The notes: generated by a model not told the origin, from the sequence alone. Shown: positions 46,678 through 55,434, counted from the stretch's first letter. The stretch is 64,000 nucleotides of DNA from Pantoea sp. Cy-639 (GCF_011752525.1 NZ_VWXI01000001.1:248001-312000); one strand, 5' to 3'. Made by a program: numbers and translations.

Positions 46678-47061
46678 ATGGACACGATCACCATTGGCCA
46701 ATGGAAAGGCTACCTGGGCCGGGGTCTCGCGCCCCGCGAGCTGGAATGCGTTCTCGACGTTGCCCAGGGCATGACATCGAAGCAAATCGCTCGCCGCTTC
46801 GGCATCAGCGAGGGCGGCGTCGAGAAGCGGATCGCGGCGGCAATGTTCAAGCTCGACGTGCCACGCCGCGCGGCCCTGGTCGCCGAGGCCATGCGGCGCA
46901 ACATCATCAGCCCTATGTGCTTCCTGCTGGCTTCGCTGATCGCCATGCACGCGGTCATCGACGACAGCGACCCGATGCGCCGCGATCGTCGGGCGCCCGA
47001 GCGGCGCACAGCTCAAGTTCGAATCGTTCGCAAGGCCGAGGCCTTCGAGTACCACGCCTGA
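46678..47061 (+). CDS. LuxR-type HTH protein
   Basis: 127 aa. LAPRELECVLDVAQGMTSKQ and IARRFGISEGGVEKRIAAAM form a GerE/LuxR HTH without a receiver or autoinducer domain. A hydrophobic patch (ISPMCFLLASLIAMHAVI) and a basic tail follow. It belongs to the early operon; it may regulate host or phage promoters. Confidence 0.78.
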   Translation: MDTITIGQWKGYLGRGLAPRELECVLDVAQGMTSKQIARRFGISEGGVEKRIAAAMFKLDVPRRAALVAEAMRRNIISPMCFLLASLIAMHAVIDDSDPMRRDRRAPERRTAQVRIVRKAEAFEYHA

Positions 47062-47080
47062 ATCCCCAGAGGATCACCCC

Positions 47081-47344
47081 ATGCAGACAGCAATGCACCC
47101 TGCTTTCGCGGAGAAACTTGCCATGCTCGCCGTTCTACTTGAACGCGGGAAGACGCTGCGGGCAGAAGCCCGCGAGAAGATCGGCGCACCTCGCTTCCAG
47201 GTGAAGTGCCATGGCCATGCCTGGGATGTAGTCGATGTCACCACCGGGGCCATTCAGGGGTTCGCCTTCACGTACCAAGCGGCGCTGCGTTTCGCATCTG
47301 CAATGGAGGCAGGCGCGGCGACTAAGAGAGGCGTTATGCAATGA
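47081..47344 (+). CDS. hypothetical phage protein (87 aa)
   Basis: EKLAMLAVLLERGKTLRAEA is helical and FQVKCHGHAWDVVDVTTGAI is a small beta unit reminiscent of substrate-binding modules. No family recognised. Followed by an ATGA overlap with the next gene. Confidence 0.6.
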   Translation: MQTAMHPAFAEKLAMLAVLLERGKTLRAEAREKIGAPRFQVKCHGHAWDVVDVTTGAIQGFAFTYQAALRFASAMEAGAATKRGVMQ

Positions 47345-47916
47345 ACGGAGAGCCAATTCCAAGCCAGCGCGAAGCGGTGCTGGCCGCGCTCAATGCGAGC
47401 ATTGACAGTTACTTTCAGGCCGGCGGTGATGTTCAGAGCCTTCCCGCCTGCGACTACGTGCCACGGCGCCCACATCGCGCCCAAGTGAGCGCCAAGGCTG
47501 AGACAAGGCCTGCAAAAGCAGCCCGGGAGAAAGCCCGCGAGCCTGGCCAGCGAGCAGCGCAACGCGAACGGCGCATTGCGGAGGTGCGAGAGTTGGCAAA
47601 GCGCATGACCTATGCCCAGGCGCGGGCACACACGGGCCTCTCAACGGCCTGCCTCGGGCGATATGCCCTCGATGGTGGATTCAAGTTCCAGCCAGACCCC
47701 AATCGCGGGAAGGGCAACCTCGGGAAGCAGATAACAGATCCAGCAAAAGACAAAGCACTTGCCGAGCGGATCACAGCAATGCGCGACGTCGGCGTGACCA
47801 TGGCACAGGTGTGTCGACGCCTGGAGATCTCGTACACGCAGATTCACCGGATCATGCGCTTGTTCGATATCAAGTTTCCCACCACAGCAGAGAAGCGAGC
47901 ACAGCACAAAGGATGA
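47341..47916 (+). CDS. HTH-containing phage protein (191 aa)
   Basis: A basic, alanine-rich central region (KAETRPAKAAREKAREPGQR) separates two possible HTH motifs: RMTYAQARAHTGLSTACLGR and VGVTMAQVCRRLEISYTQIH. This suggests DNA binding. ATGA coupling to the previous gene. Role unknown, possibly regulatory. Confidence 0.65.
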   Translation: MNGEPIPSQREAVLAALNASIDSYFQAGGDVQSLPACDYVPRRPHRAQVSAKAETRPAKAAREKAREPGQRAAQRERRIAEVRELAKRMTYAQARAHTGLSTACLGRYALDGGFKFQPDPNRGKGNLGKQITDPAKDKALAERITAMRDVGVTMAQVCRRLEISYTQIHRIMRLFDIKFPTTAEKRAQHKG

Positions 47917-47997
47917 AACGCATCACCGCGCGCGTCCGGCACGGCCGGCGCCAGCAACACATCAATCTGCCGCCCAGCGGCTTGGGAGGTATCGGCC

Positions 47998-48360
47998 ATG
48001 GCCGAGGAGAAGACGGGAGCCGCCAAGCACTCTGCGGACTATCGCGACCGCGAGAAGAAGAAGGCCGCGAAGCTGGGGATCGAGGACATCACCATCACGA
48101 TGCCCGTAGGGATCAAGAAAGCCCTCGCAGAGGAGATCAAGCGTCACGGCTACAAGCAGGTGCAGGAGCTGTGGCAGGACATGGCCCTGTCTTGGATTGC
48201 CCAAGATCCAGAAGAGCGTGCGCGCCGGCTTGAACGACCTGACGCGCCAGCTTTTTACATCTCGCCCAAACTAGCGCGTCAGTTTGAAGCGGCCAGCATG
48301 GCCGAACTGAGGCGTGATCCCGGCGACGAAATCCAACCGCCGGAAATGCGAAAGGGCTGA
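47998..48360 (+). CDS. hypothetical phage protein (120 aa), ribbon-helix-helix-like
   Basis: The N-terminal DYRDREKKKAAKLGIEDITI, TMPVGIKKALAEEIKRHGYK is reminiscent of ribbon-helix-helix DNA-binding proteins (strand then two helices). The start follows GGGAGG about eight bases upstream. A hairpin begins at its stop codon. Confidence 0.65.
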   Translation: MAEEKTGAAKHSADYRDREKKKAAKLGIEDITITMPVGIKKALAEEIKRHGYKQVQELWQDMALSWIAQDPEERARRLERPDAPAFYISPKLARQFEAASMAELRRDPGDEIQPPEMRKG

Positions 48361-48376
48361 ACAAGTCAGCCCTTTC
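48350..48376 (+). terminator. hairpin at the end of the RHH-like gene
   Basis: GAAAGGGCTGA-ACAAG-TCAGCCCTTTC, an 11-bp perfect stem covering the stop codon. Only a weak T-tract (CATAATT) follows, so termination may be partial. Confidence 0.6.
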
Positions 48377-48413
48377 ATAATTGGTGCGGGGCGGGTTTCC
48401 CCGGTGCTATCTA

Positions 48414-48635
48414 TCAAGCAGTAACGTCAAATCCCAACATTTTCTCTGATTTCGCTTGGTCCCGCAGCACAGCCCCAGCACAGATGAACATTGGTATCGC
48501 TGCCATAACATACCCCCAATAAGCGTTGTCGTTAATAAAAACAAACACAGTTAGGAGACCAGAAACAACAGACAAAATATCGATGGACTTAACGTTGTAT
48601 ACCGCCTGAATCATCGACTCTTTTGGGTCCAACAT
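48414..48635 (-). CDS. small membrane protein antisense in the early operon
   Basis: 73 aa with two hydrophobic segments (ILSVVSGLLTVFVFIN; YWGYVMAAIPMFICAGAVL) and short charged ends. AT-richer than its neighbours and on the opposite strand, it resembles an imported moron, perhaps expressed in the lysogen. No family recognised. Between 48636 and 48782 nothing is evident. Confidence 0.55.
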   Translation of the reverse strand: MLDPKESMIQAVYNVKSIDILSVVSGLLTVFVFINDNAYWGYVMAAIPMFICAGAVLRDQAKSEKMLGFDVTA

Positions 48636-48782
48636 CGACCGCGTGCCTCGATCTTATCATCGCCCTGGCAGTAATTGCAATCTGCCATCTACCGAACATC
48701 CTGCGCTGCCCGCCAGCGCCTTCCCCTATTCAACGATAACGCCGACCCGGCGAGGGCGGCGCCTGCACGCTAGGACAAAGAC

Positions 48783-49562
48783 ATGACCGAACAACAGCAC
48801 GACGAAAGCAAGCTCGAGCGGGTCATCCGCAAGATCAAGCGCTGCCTGGCCCTTTCCAAAAGCTCGAACGAGAATGAGGCCGCCACTGCTATGCGTCAGG
48901 CCCAAGCGCTGATGCGCGAGTATCGCCTGACTGAGCTGGATGTGCGCCTGAGCGATGTGGATGAGGTTCAGTCGGACAAGTCCAGAGCGAACCGCCGGCC
49001 GACCTGGGATCGTCACCTAAGCGGGATCGTGGCCAGGGTGTTTGGTTGCCGACCGCTCTCGTACCGCCACTGGTGCGACGCCTCCGGGCGCATGGTTGAA
49101 CGTGCCTTGTTCGTCGGCGTTACGCCAGCGCCACAAATCGCGATATACGCCTATGAGGCTTTGCTCGCCAAGCTCACGCTGGCCCGACGCGAGTATGTGG
49201 CCCAGGTCAGGAAAGGCAAGCGGCGCAGCGGCTACTCCCCTGAGACTGCCGGCGATCATTTCGCAATCGCCTGGGTTTCGGCGGTGCACGGCAAGATCCA
49301 TGAGTTGGTGCCCCGCGGCGAGGAAGATCCGGCCCTTGAGCAACGCTCCAATGGGCGAGACCTCGTGGCAGTGGAAAGTCAGGACAAGGCATTGATCGAG
49401 CAGTATTTGGCCGGCCAGGAAATCGGCAAGCCCCGTAGGGCGCGCCCGATCGAGCTCGACATGGCAGCTCAGATCGCCGGCATGCTTGCCGGGCAGTGTG
49501 TCGAGCTCAACGCGGGGCTGGCTGCGGGTGGCCAAGATCAGTTCAGGCTGGGAAGCGTATGA
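48783..49562 (+). CDS. DUF2786-domain protein
   Basis: 259 aa. VIRKIKRCLALSKSSNENEA and AATAMRQAQALMREYRLTEL form the DUF2786 domain, here with a second domain including VARVFGCRPLSYRH. It is common in phages and plasmids. The function is not established. The stop overlaps the PAPS-reductase-like start by four bases. Confidence 0.85.
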   Translation: MTEQQHDESKLERVIRKIKRCLALSKSSNENEAATAMRQAQALMREYRLTELDVRLSDVDEVQSDKSRANRRPTWDRHLSGIVARVFGCRPLSYRHWCDASGRMVERALFVGVTPAPQIAIYAYEALLAKLTLARREYVAQVRKGKRRSGYSPETAGDHFAIAWVSAVHGKIHELVPRGEEDPALEQRSNGRDLVAVESQDKALIEQYLAGQEIGKPRRARPIELDMAAQIAGMLAGQCVELNAGLAAGGQDQFRLGSV

Positions 49563-50434
49563 CCATTAACCCCTACCAGATCACTGGGCCGGCGCAGATC
49601 GGCGTCAGTGGTGGCCGCACCAGCGGACACATGCTCTGGAAAATCCTTGAGGCCCACGGCGGCAAGCTCCCGGCAGATATGCACGCCTTCTTCCAGAACA
49701 CTGGCAAGGAGCGCGAGGAAACGCTGATCTTCATCGACGCCATGGCCAAGCACTGGGGCGTCAACATCGTCTGGATGGAGTGGTGCCGGGTGTATGGTCA
49801 GCCGGACGACGCGCCCTGGTACAAGATCGTCGACTTCGAGACGGCCAGCCGCAACGGCGAGCCGTTCACCATGATGCTCGAGTACTACGAGGCCTACCGG
49901 AAGGCGGAGAAGAGCCTGCCGGCCGTGCTGCCGAACTTCAGCAACAACATGTGCACCGCCTACCTGAAGGTGAAGATTGGCGAGAAGCACATGCGCGCCC
50001 TGGGCTACGACGAGTGGGACTGCATCGTCGGCATCCGCTACGACGAGCCGCGGCGCTACAGCCGGATGATGACGGCCAACGAGCGCGGCAATGCCCGCTG
50101 GGACAGCGTCTGCCCCTCATACGTCGCGGGCGTCATCAAGGAGGACGTGGCGGCATTCTGGGAAGCGCAGCCATTCGACCTTGGCATGGATTCGGATTAC
50201 GGCAACTGCGACCTGTGCTGGAAGAAGAACGAGGCCAAGCTGATCAGGACCATCCAGGAAGATCCTTCCCGGGTGATCTGGTGGTCTGGCACCGAAGAGC
50301 GGTTCGGCCAGGTGTTCCGGCAGGACCGCCCAAACTACCGTTCATTGGCCTGGTCAGCCGACCAGCGCGCCAGGCAGACGGATTTCGATTTCGACTACCT
50401 GGCTGAAGACATCGACTGCTTCTGCGGAGATTGA
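49559..50434 (+). CDS. PAPS-reductase-like / adenine nucleotide alpha hydrolase
   Basis: 291 aa. The PP-loop is IGVSGGRTSGHMLWKI, followed by MHAFFQNTGKEREETLIFID. Cysteines in NNMCTAYLKV, DSVCPSY, NCDLCWKK and the terminal DCFCGD could bind iron-sulphur or zinc. Phage PAPS-reductase-like proteins are thought to act in sulphur transfer or nucleotide modification; DndC and MoaA-type tRNA thiolation enzymes share the fold. ATGA overlap with the DUF2786 gene suggests they act together. Exact activity unknown. Confidence 0.8.
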   Translation: MTINPYQITGPAQIGVSGGRTSGHMLWKILEAHGGKLPADMHAFFQNTGKEREETLIFIDAMAKHWGVNIVWMEWCRVYGQPDDAPWYKIVDFETASRNGEPFTMMLEYYEAYRKAEKSLPAVLPNFSNNMCTAYLKVKIGEKHMRALGYDEWDCIVGIRYDEPRRYSRMMTANERGNARWDSVCPSYVAGVIKEDVAAFWEAQPFDLGMDSDYGNCDLCWKKNEAKLIRTIQEDPSRVIWWSGTEERFGQVFRQDRPNYRSLAWSADQRARQTDFDFDYLAEDIDCFCGD

Positions 50435-50441
50435 AATTATC

Positions 50442-51128
50442 TCACGAGGAAAAACTTTCATCCTTCACAAATAGAACCGAGCCAAGCTCTTCGCCTTGAA
50501 TTGCCTTAAATCTCGCAACACCTCTAGTACTGTCTAGCTCTGAATAAAGTATATCTACCAGAAGGTCTCCAGTACCAGCTTGCGGATCCCATATAATGTT
50601 TATTTTCACAGAGCCGCCCTTCTCAATAGTTCGATGCTTTCCAGCAGACTTCCGGGCTCCATCTTTTGTGGCGTATGCCTCCACAACAAAAATCTGCGCC
50701 CCATCATTAAAGAGATCGCATTCTGCGACGTACAGCTTATTCGCCAAAACTGGGTAAGATTCTCCTAAGGCAAGGATAGGGCGAAGGGAGTTTCTATACA
50801 TTTTTTCTTGAGAAACCCTTATCGCCTTCTCCATCGCAAGTGCTTCCATAGAAATCTCTGCCAGACGCTGCTGCTGCTCAACTGAATTCTTAAGCTCATC
50901 ACCCTGAACTTTGAGAGCAAATGTGCTCTGCCTAAGTTCTTCGCCTTGTTGTAAGTAACCGAAGATCAACCACGCGAGAGCCAGAGGGCCAAATGCTCCA
51001 GCAACAAAATCCCCAAGATTATTTAGATCAAGGCTAAATGGGTTAACTCCTTTAAACCAGACAATTAGAGCGATTCCAGCTAAATAAAGCAGCGTGAAAA
51101 TTGCTGCAATTTTGGTCCTACTGAACAC
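50442..51128 (-). CDS. membrane-anchored coiled-coil protein, AT-rich moron
   Basis: Two N-terminal membrane helices (IAAIFTLLYLAGIALIVWF; FVAGAFGPLALAWLIFGYL) are followed by a coiled-coil (GDELKNSVEQQQRLAEISME) and a beta-rich C-terminal domain (LILALGESYP in the form RPILALGESYPV, then VEAYATKDGARKS). The gene is antisense to the early operon and clearly AT-richer than its neighbours. The start is one of several GTG codons; 51128 has GGGGAG eight bases upstream. Topology resembles superinfection-exclusion or defence proteins, but no match was tested. Confidence 0.7.
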   Translation of the reverse strand: MFSRTKIAAIFTLLYLAGIALIVWFKGVNPFSLDLNNLGDFVAGAFGPLALAWLIFGYLQQGEELRQSTFALKVQGDELKNSVEQQQRLAEISMEALAMEKAIRVSQEKMYRNSLRPILALGESYPVLANKLYVAECDLFNDGAQIFVVEAYATKDGARKSAGKHRTIEKGGSVKINIIWDPQAGTGDLLVDILYSELDSTRGVARFKAIQGEELGSVLFVKDESFSS

Positions 51129-51168
51129 TATCACCACTCCCCGATGAGATTCCGTACCGGAGTATGTC

Positions 51169-51531
51169 ATGCCCACAGAAAACCGATCCAGCAACACCGA
51201 GATGGTCAGCGTGCCACGCGACGAGGTCGAGCGCCTGGTCAAGCTCCTTGCCTACCAAGCCCACCCATACCCCTCGCCACATGCTGAGTATTGGCAAAGC
51301 CTGCTTGATCAGCCTGTCGAGGAGCCTCACGGGGAGCCAGTGTGGTACATGATCGAGAGTGGTCTGAGCGTGATGCACGCGAAAGACAAGGCACAAAGTG
51401 ACCTGCAGGGCTGGAACACTAGCGCCTACAGCATTCCCCTCTACGCCATCCACAAGCCTCAGGAATGCGCCCGCTGCGACGGACGGATCAAGTTCGTTTC
51501 TGGCTCTTGCCCAAAGTGCGGATGCTTCTAA
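51169..51531 (+). CDS. phage protein with C-terminal zinc ribbon
   Basis: 120 aa. The C-terminus has ECARCDGRIKFVSGSCPKCG, two CxxC pairs. The N-terminal part (PRDEVERLVKLLAYQAHPYP) is helical; SAYSIPLYAIHKPQ resembles the DUF551-like segment in phage proteins. Divergent from the AT-rich membrane gene. Confidence 0.68.
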   Translation: MPTENRSSNTEMVSVPRDEVERLVKLLAYQAHPYPSPHAEYWQSLLDQPVEEPHGEPVWYMIESGLSVMHAKDKAQSDLQGWNTSAYSIPLYAIHKPQECARCDGRIKFVSGSCPKCGCF

Positions 51532-51630
51532 GCGGCGGCCTCAGAGCCGAGAGAGCACATTTGTACTCCGCCAAGCTGTAACCCCTCTCCCCTCTATTCA
51601 CTGCCGCTCGCTCGCGGCAAAGGAATCGAC

Positions 51631-52425
51631 ATGCTCGAAAGGACACCGATCAAGACGGAGGCCGAGTTGTGCGCGGCCTTCATCCAGTCGATGAACAAGC
51701 AGGCCGATTGGACCTGCTACCCCGAGGCTGCAGGCTTCGACATCCTGGCTGTGCACGCCAGCGGCAGGCAGATCGGCGTCGAGGCGAAGATGACCCTCAA
51801 CGCCAAGGTGGCCGACCAGATCCTGCCGAAGGACTACGAGAACTTCTATGGTCGCCCAGGCCCTGACCATCGCCTGGTGATCGTCAGCAAGGCCAGCGAT
51901 GCCAGTCTCGGCATTTGCCGAATGCTCGCGCTGCTTGGCGTGCCAGTGCTGCTCCCCCGCTGGATGCATCGCGGCGGCGACAAGTCGGGATGGGAGTTCG
52001 AATTGCGATGTGAGGAAAGCCGTAGCAGCTGGGCGTTCTTCACCAACGAAGAGTACCTGCACCTGTTCGACTGGAACCCGACTGAACGATGCCGGGTACC
52101 GATGGTGGTCGGAGCTCATCAGGCTGGCGTTCCATCTCCGGTCAGCCTCACACCCTGGAAGGAAGCGGCGCTTCGGGTGATCGCCTTAATGCGCTCGCAG
52201 GGCTACATCGCGGCAAAGCAGATCCAAGAGCTTGGCATCAGCCCTACGGCCTGGACGCGCTCGACCCCAGGTCACCCTGGCTGGCTTGACCGCGGCACGG
52301 TGCGGGGAACATGGATCGAGGCGGAAACCATGCCTCCGTTCGACAAGCAGCACCCCGAAGCATACGCCATCGTCGTCGCTGAATTGGCCGCCAAAGCCGA
52401 CCCACAACTGGAGCTCACAGCATGA
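51631..52425 (+). CDS. PD-(D/E)XK-like nuclease-fold phage protein
   Basis: 264 aa. ADWTCYPEAAGFDILAVHAS and GRQIGVEAKMTLNAK give the D...ExK arrangement of restriction-endonuclease-fold enzymes; an N-terminal glutamate (EAELCAAFIQ) fits the first core helix. The C-terminal third has an HTH-like stretch (AAKQIQELGISPTAWTR). It may cut or bind DNA. No exact family known. ATGA overlap with the next gene. Confidence 0.65.
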   Translation: MLERTPIKTEAELCAAFIQSMNKQADWTCYPEAAGFDILAVHASGRQIGVEAKMTLNAKVADQILPKDYENFYGRPGPDHRLVIVSKASDASLGICRMLALLGVPVLLPRWMHRGGDKSGWEFELRCEESRSSWAFFTNEEYLHLFDWNPTERCRVPMVVGAHQAGVPSPVSLTPWKEAALRVIALMRSQGYIAAKQIQELGISPTAWTRSTPGHPGWLDRGTVRGTWIEAETMPPFDKQHPEAYAIVVAELAAKADPQLELTA

Positions 52426-52691
52426 CCCGCCTCGCCCTCTGCCTCCTGCTGCTGGCCACCGGCGCCAGCGCAACCGAACTGCCGCCAGGCGTCTCGTCCT
52501 TCGAGGATAAGCCCCGCGGCGTCGTCTGCTACGTCATGAACTCGCTGGGCAACAACGCCATCAGCTGCGTGAAGGTCTGGCTGCCGCAGGTTGCCGGCAA
52601 CGAGCGCCAGCTCTCCCCACACGAACGCGACAACGGACCAACACCAGCGGCCGCACCGGCGGCCTGGACTGATGAGAGGTATCAGCTGTGA
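52422..52691 (+). CDS. small exported phage protein
   Basis: 89 aa with a signal peptide (RLALCLLLLATGASA) and a mature part holding two cysteines (RGVVCYVMNS and ISCVKVW) that could pair. The C-terminus is disordered. Function unknown. Overlaps both neighbouring genes by four bases. Confidence 0.65.
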   Translation: MTRLALCLLLLATGASATELPPGVSSFEDKPRGVVCYVMNSLGNNAISCVKVWLPQVAGNERQLSPHERDNGPTPAAAPAAWTDERYQL

Positions 52692-53134
52692 AGGCGCTTT
52701 CAATTCGCCAGCCATGGGCCTACCAGATCATCCATGGCAGCAAGGACATCGAAAACCGCAACTGGCACACGAAGTTCCGTGGCCGCTTCCTGGTGCACGC
52801 CGCTCAAGGCATGACGAAGCGCGAGCTGCGTGAGGCGAACCGCTTCTGCATGGCGCGCGGTCTGCCAATCCCTATGGCGCTGGCCGACCTGCAGCGTGGC
52901 GGCATCATCGGCTCGGTTGAGCTGGTCGACAGCGTCGATACCAGCGATTCGGACTGGTACATGGGCGCCAAGGGGTTCGTCCTGCGCGATCCGCGACCGC
53001 TGCCGTTCCTACCGATGAAGGGACGTCTTGGGTTCTTTGACGTGCCTGATGACGCGCTTTGCACCTGCCCGAGCGGCAACGGCTCACTGCGCTGGCCGTG
53101 CCCGATTCATCCGCCGAAGGAGGCCCAGCCATGA
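52688..53134 (+). CDS. ASCH-domain protein
   Basis: 148 aa. MKALSIRQPWAYQIIHGSKD with IENRNWHTKFRGRFLVHAAQ is a textbook ASCH domain (RNA/DNA-binding PUA-like fold); GIIGSVELVD is the following strand. ASCH proteins bind RNA and some hydrolyse N4-acetylcytidine. GTG start overlapping the previous stop. A 16-codon frame (53131-53181) after it is probably not a gene. Confidence 0.88.
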   Translation: MKALSIRQPWAYQIIHGSKDIENRNWHTKFRGRFLVHAAQGMTKRELREANRFCMARGLPIPMALADLQRGGIIGSVELVDSVDTSDSDWYMGAKGFVLRDPRPLPFLPMKGRLGFFDVPDDALCTCPSGNGSLRWPCPIHPPKEAQP

Positions 53135-53168
53135 TCGCCCTCACCTTCGTCGCCTTCCACCTGTACCG

Positions 53169-53369
53169 GTGGCCGCGGTGATCCCGCATACCGGCTGGCT
53201 ACGGCGCCAGCTCGAGTCTGCGCTGATCCTGCTGGCCGCCTGGATCCTTGGTGGCCGCAACGTCACCAGGTCCGGGGTCGTCTCGCGCCGGGACAACAAC
53301 GAGATGTTCGAGATTGACGGCGACCTACGCGCCATCGCCCGCCGCATCCGCAAGCAGTACAGCGAGTAA
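53169..53369 (+). CDS. small phage protein with one hydrophobic segment
   Basis: 66 aa from a GTG at 53169. LRRQLESALILLAAWILGGR includes a short hydrophobic stretch; EIDGDLRAIARRIRKQYSE is a charged helix. The upstream start is uncertain. Family unknown. Confidence 0.5.
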   Translation: MAAVIPHTGWLRRQLESALILLAAWILGGRNVTRSGVVSRRDNNEMFEIDGDLRAIARRIRKQYSE

Positions 53370-53425
53370 CCCCTCCCCCAACTACTCAAGCCCGCCGACA
53401 TGCGCGGGCATGGAGAGCTATTGCC

Positions 53426-53977
53426 ATGATCATCGACGATGTGATGACCGACAGAATCACGCTCCACGGCTTGGGCTTCGTTCAGGTCCAGCTGCAGGGC
53501 AACCAGCGCCTGCACGTATGGCATCCCGAACTGCCCCGACGATCCTGCTTCGAGCACTCGGCAATCCACGACCACCGCTTCAACTTCGTATCGCGGATCC
53601 TGGTCGGAAAGCAGATCAACCACTGCTACAACATGCGCCGGTTGGATGAAGGAGAATTCGTTCTCTACCTGCATGAGGGCGCGCGTCAAGCTGGCGGGGG
53701 AAGACCATGGACACCAGACGGCAGAGCCAACATGGTGCACCACTCAACATGCACCATTGCCGCTGGCGATGTGTACACCACCAGGGCCTACGAATACCAC
53801 CGGACTGAGCCAGGCGGTGACGGTCGCGTAGCCACCATCATGCAGAAGCGCGGCGAGTACCCGGCCGGCGCCCACTCCACCTGCCGCTACGGCGTTCAGC
53901 CGGACACGGACTTCGACCGCTTCCAGTGGCCGGCGGCGCGACTCTGGGAAGTCGTGCGCGACGTGCTGCTGGCCTGA
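53426..53977 (+). CDS. cupin-like phage protein
   Basis: 183 aa. FEHSAIHDHRFNFVSRILVG and AYEYHRTEPGGDGRVATIMQ supply spaced histidines and a glutamate, as in a cupin metal site; RLHVWHPELPRRS precedes the first motif. I recall similar proteins in Pseudomonas phages as hypotheticals. Enzymatic role unproven. Confidence 0.6.
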   Translation: MIIDDVMTDRITLHGLGFVQVQLQGNQRLHVWHPELPRRSCFEHSAIHDHRFNFVSRILVGKQINHCYNMRRLDEGEFVLYLHEGARQAGGGRPWTPDGRANMVHHSTCTIAAGDVYTTRAYEYHRTEPGGDGRVATIMQKRGEYPAGAHSTCRYGVQPDTDFDRFQWPAARLWEVVRDVLLA

Positions 53978-54016
53978 CAACAAACCTGCCGCCACCGGCG
54001 GCGTGGAGACCATCCC

Positions 54017-54262
54017 ATGGAAACCGAGATCCTTTCGGACGAAGAGCTGGCCGACCTTACCGGCTACAAATCCAGGGGCTGGCAGCGCCGCTGGCTCAAT
54101 GAGCGCGGCTGGCGCTTCGTCGAGAGCCGAGGCGGCCGCCCTCTGGTAGGCCGTCAGTACGCCCGCTTGAAGCTGGGTGTGACCCTGGAGGTGGTGCCAC
54201 TGGCACCGGCCCCACAAACGCAAGCACCGGCCTGGACGCCGGACTTTTCAAAGGTGAGGTGA
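54017..54262 (+). CDS. DUF4224 protein, integrase partner
   Basis: 81 aa. LSDEELADLTGYKSRGWQRR is the DUF4224 motif found immediately upstream of phage integrases; it probably works as an excisionase-like directionality factor. It ends one base before the integrase start. Confidence 0.85.
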   Translation: METEILSDEELADLTGYKSRGWQRRWLNERGWRFVESRGGRPLVGRQYARLKLGVTLEVVPLAPAPQTQAPAWTPDFSKVR

Positions 54263-54263
54263 T

Positions 54264-55313
54264 ATGCGCCCCCGCAAGACTGAAAACCGTCACCTTCCTC
54301 CCCGTCTGTACGAACGCAAGCGCACGCGCAAGAGTGGCAAGGTCTGGATCAGCTATTACTACCTCGACAAGTCGGGCAAGGAAATCGCCCTTGGACCAGA
54401 CCTGAACGTGGCCAGGTTGAAATGGGCCGAACTGGAAGCGAAGGACAAACCTCGCGATCTGTTGCTCATGAGGTCGATCTTCGACCGCTATGAGCGGGAC
54501 ATCATCCCCAAGAAGGCACCCCGCACGCAAAAGGACAACCTCGCCGAACTGCGTCAGTTGCGCCCGTTCTTCGAGGGAGCACCCATTGATGTAATTACGC
54601 CGGCGTTGGTTGCCCAGTACCGCGACGCCCGGTCAGCGCCAGTCCGGGCAAACAGGGAGATCGCACTCCTTTCGCACGTCTACAACCTCGCCCGAGAGTG
54701 GGGCCTGACGACGAAGGAAAACCCCTGCCAGGGCGTGCGGAAGAACAAGGAGGTTCCGCGAGACTTCTACGCCAATGACGCGGTATGGAAGGCGGTCTAT
54801 GCAAAAGCGGTTGAGGAGTTGAAGGTCGCCATGGATTTGGCGTACTTGACGGGCCAGCGCCCTGCGGACGTGCTGGTGATGAGGAAGGATGACATCGAGG
54901 ACAAAGCCCTCGGTGTGAAGCAGAAGAAGACCCACAAGAAGCTGCGGATCCTGCTGGAGGTGGACGGCTTGGCCAGCGGCCTGGGCGTCCTCATTGAGGA
55001 GATCTTGAAGCGCAATGCGGCGCACGGATCGCCTTATTTGATACTTACCGATGCCGGTAAACGGGTTACTGCGGCGATGCTGAGGCACCGTTGGGACGAT
55101 GCGCGGGAGGAAGCGGTAAAGGACGCGGCCGCCGCCGGGGACCGAGTACTGGCCGACCGGATCAGCCAATTTCAATTCCGCGACATTCGACCCAAGGCGG
55201 CCTCGGAAATTGCCGATGTTGACCACGCCAGCCTACTGCTCGGCCACACGAAAGGTGACATCACCGAAAGGGTCTACCGACGCGTCGGGGCACTCGCCAA
55301 GCCGACCAAATGA
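54264..55313 (+). CDS. prophage tyrosine integrase
   Basis: 349 aa. The N-terminal part (RKRTRKSGKVWISYYYLDKS) is an arm-binding AP2-like domain, residues ~65-150 a SAM-like core-binding domain, then the catalytic domain: YLTGQRPADVLVMRKDDIED (Arg I), FQFRDIRPKAASEIADVDHA (second Arg box) and LLGHTKGDITERVYRR (His and Tyr). It is adjacent to the intact tRNA-Ser and its relative at 6739 lies next to the old att copy, so it integrates at this site. Confidence 0.94.
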   Translation: MRPRKTENRHLPPRLYERKRTRKSGKVWISYYYLDKSGKEIALGPDLNVARLKWAELEAKDKPRDLLLMRSIFDRYERDIIPKKAPRTQKDNLAELRQLRPFFEGAPIDVITPALVAQYRDARSAPVRANREIALLSHVYNLAREWGLTTKENPCQGVRKNKEVPRDFYANDAVWKAVYAKAVEELKVAMDLAYLTGQRPADVLVMRKDDIEDKALGVKQKKTHKKLRILLEVDGLASGLGVLIEEILKRNAAHGSPYLILTDAGKRVTAAMLRHRWDDAREEAVKDAAAAGDRVLADRISQFQFRDIRPKAASEIADVDHASLLLGHTKGDITERVYRRVGALAKPTK

Positions 55314-55403
55314 GGAAAGTATTAGGACGCGTCCTAATACCATTGCATCGAAACCATTCCCAAGGGTGTTCCCATGGGTAGTTTTTTCATTCCACAAAAA
55401 CGC

Positions 55404-55429
55404 AAAAAGCCCTGAAAAATCAGGGCTTT
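55404..55429 (-). terminator. terminator of tRNA-Ser
   Basis: AAAGCCCTGA-TTTT-TCAGGGCTTT on the minus strand, followed by TTGCGTTTTT, six bases after the CCA end. The same hairpin lies at 7371-7396 and, decayed, at about 2763-2786. Confidence 0.85.
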
Positions 55430-55434
55430 GAATG

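Noticed and set aside
47918..48233. Frame MKRITARVRHGRRQQH... starting at an ATGA after the HTH gene
   Set aside because: Its start overlaps the previous stop attractively, but most of the frame runs out of phase through the RHH-like gene with Arg/Glu-rich composition.
53131..53181. 16-codon frame after the ASCH gene
   Set aside because: Has an ATGA overlap but is too short and lacks any further support.
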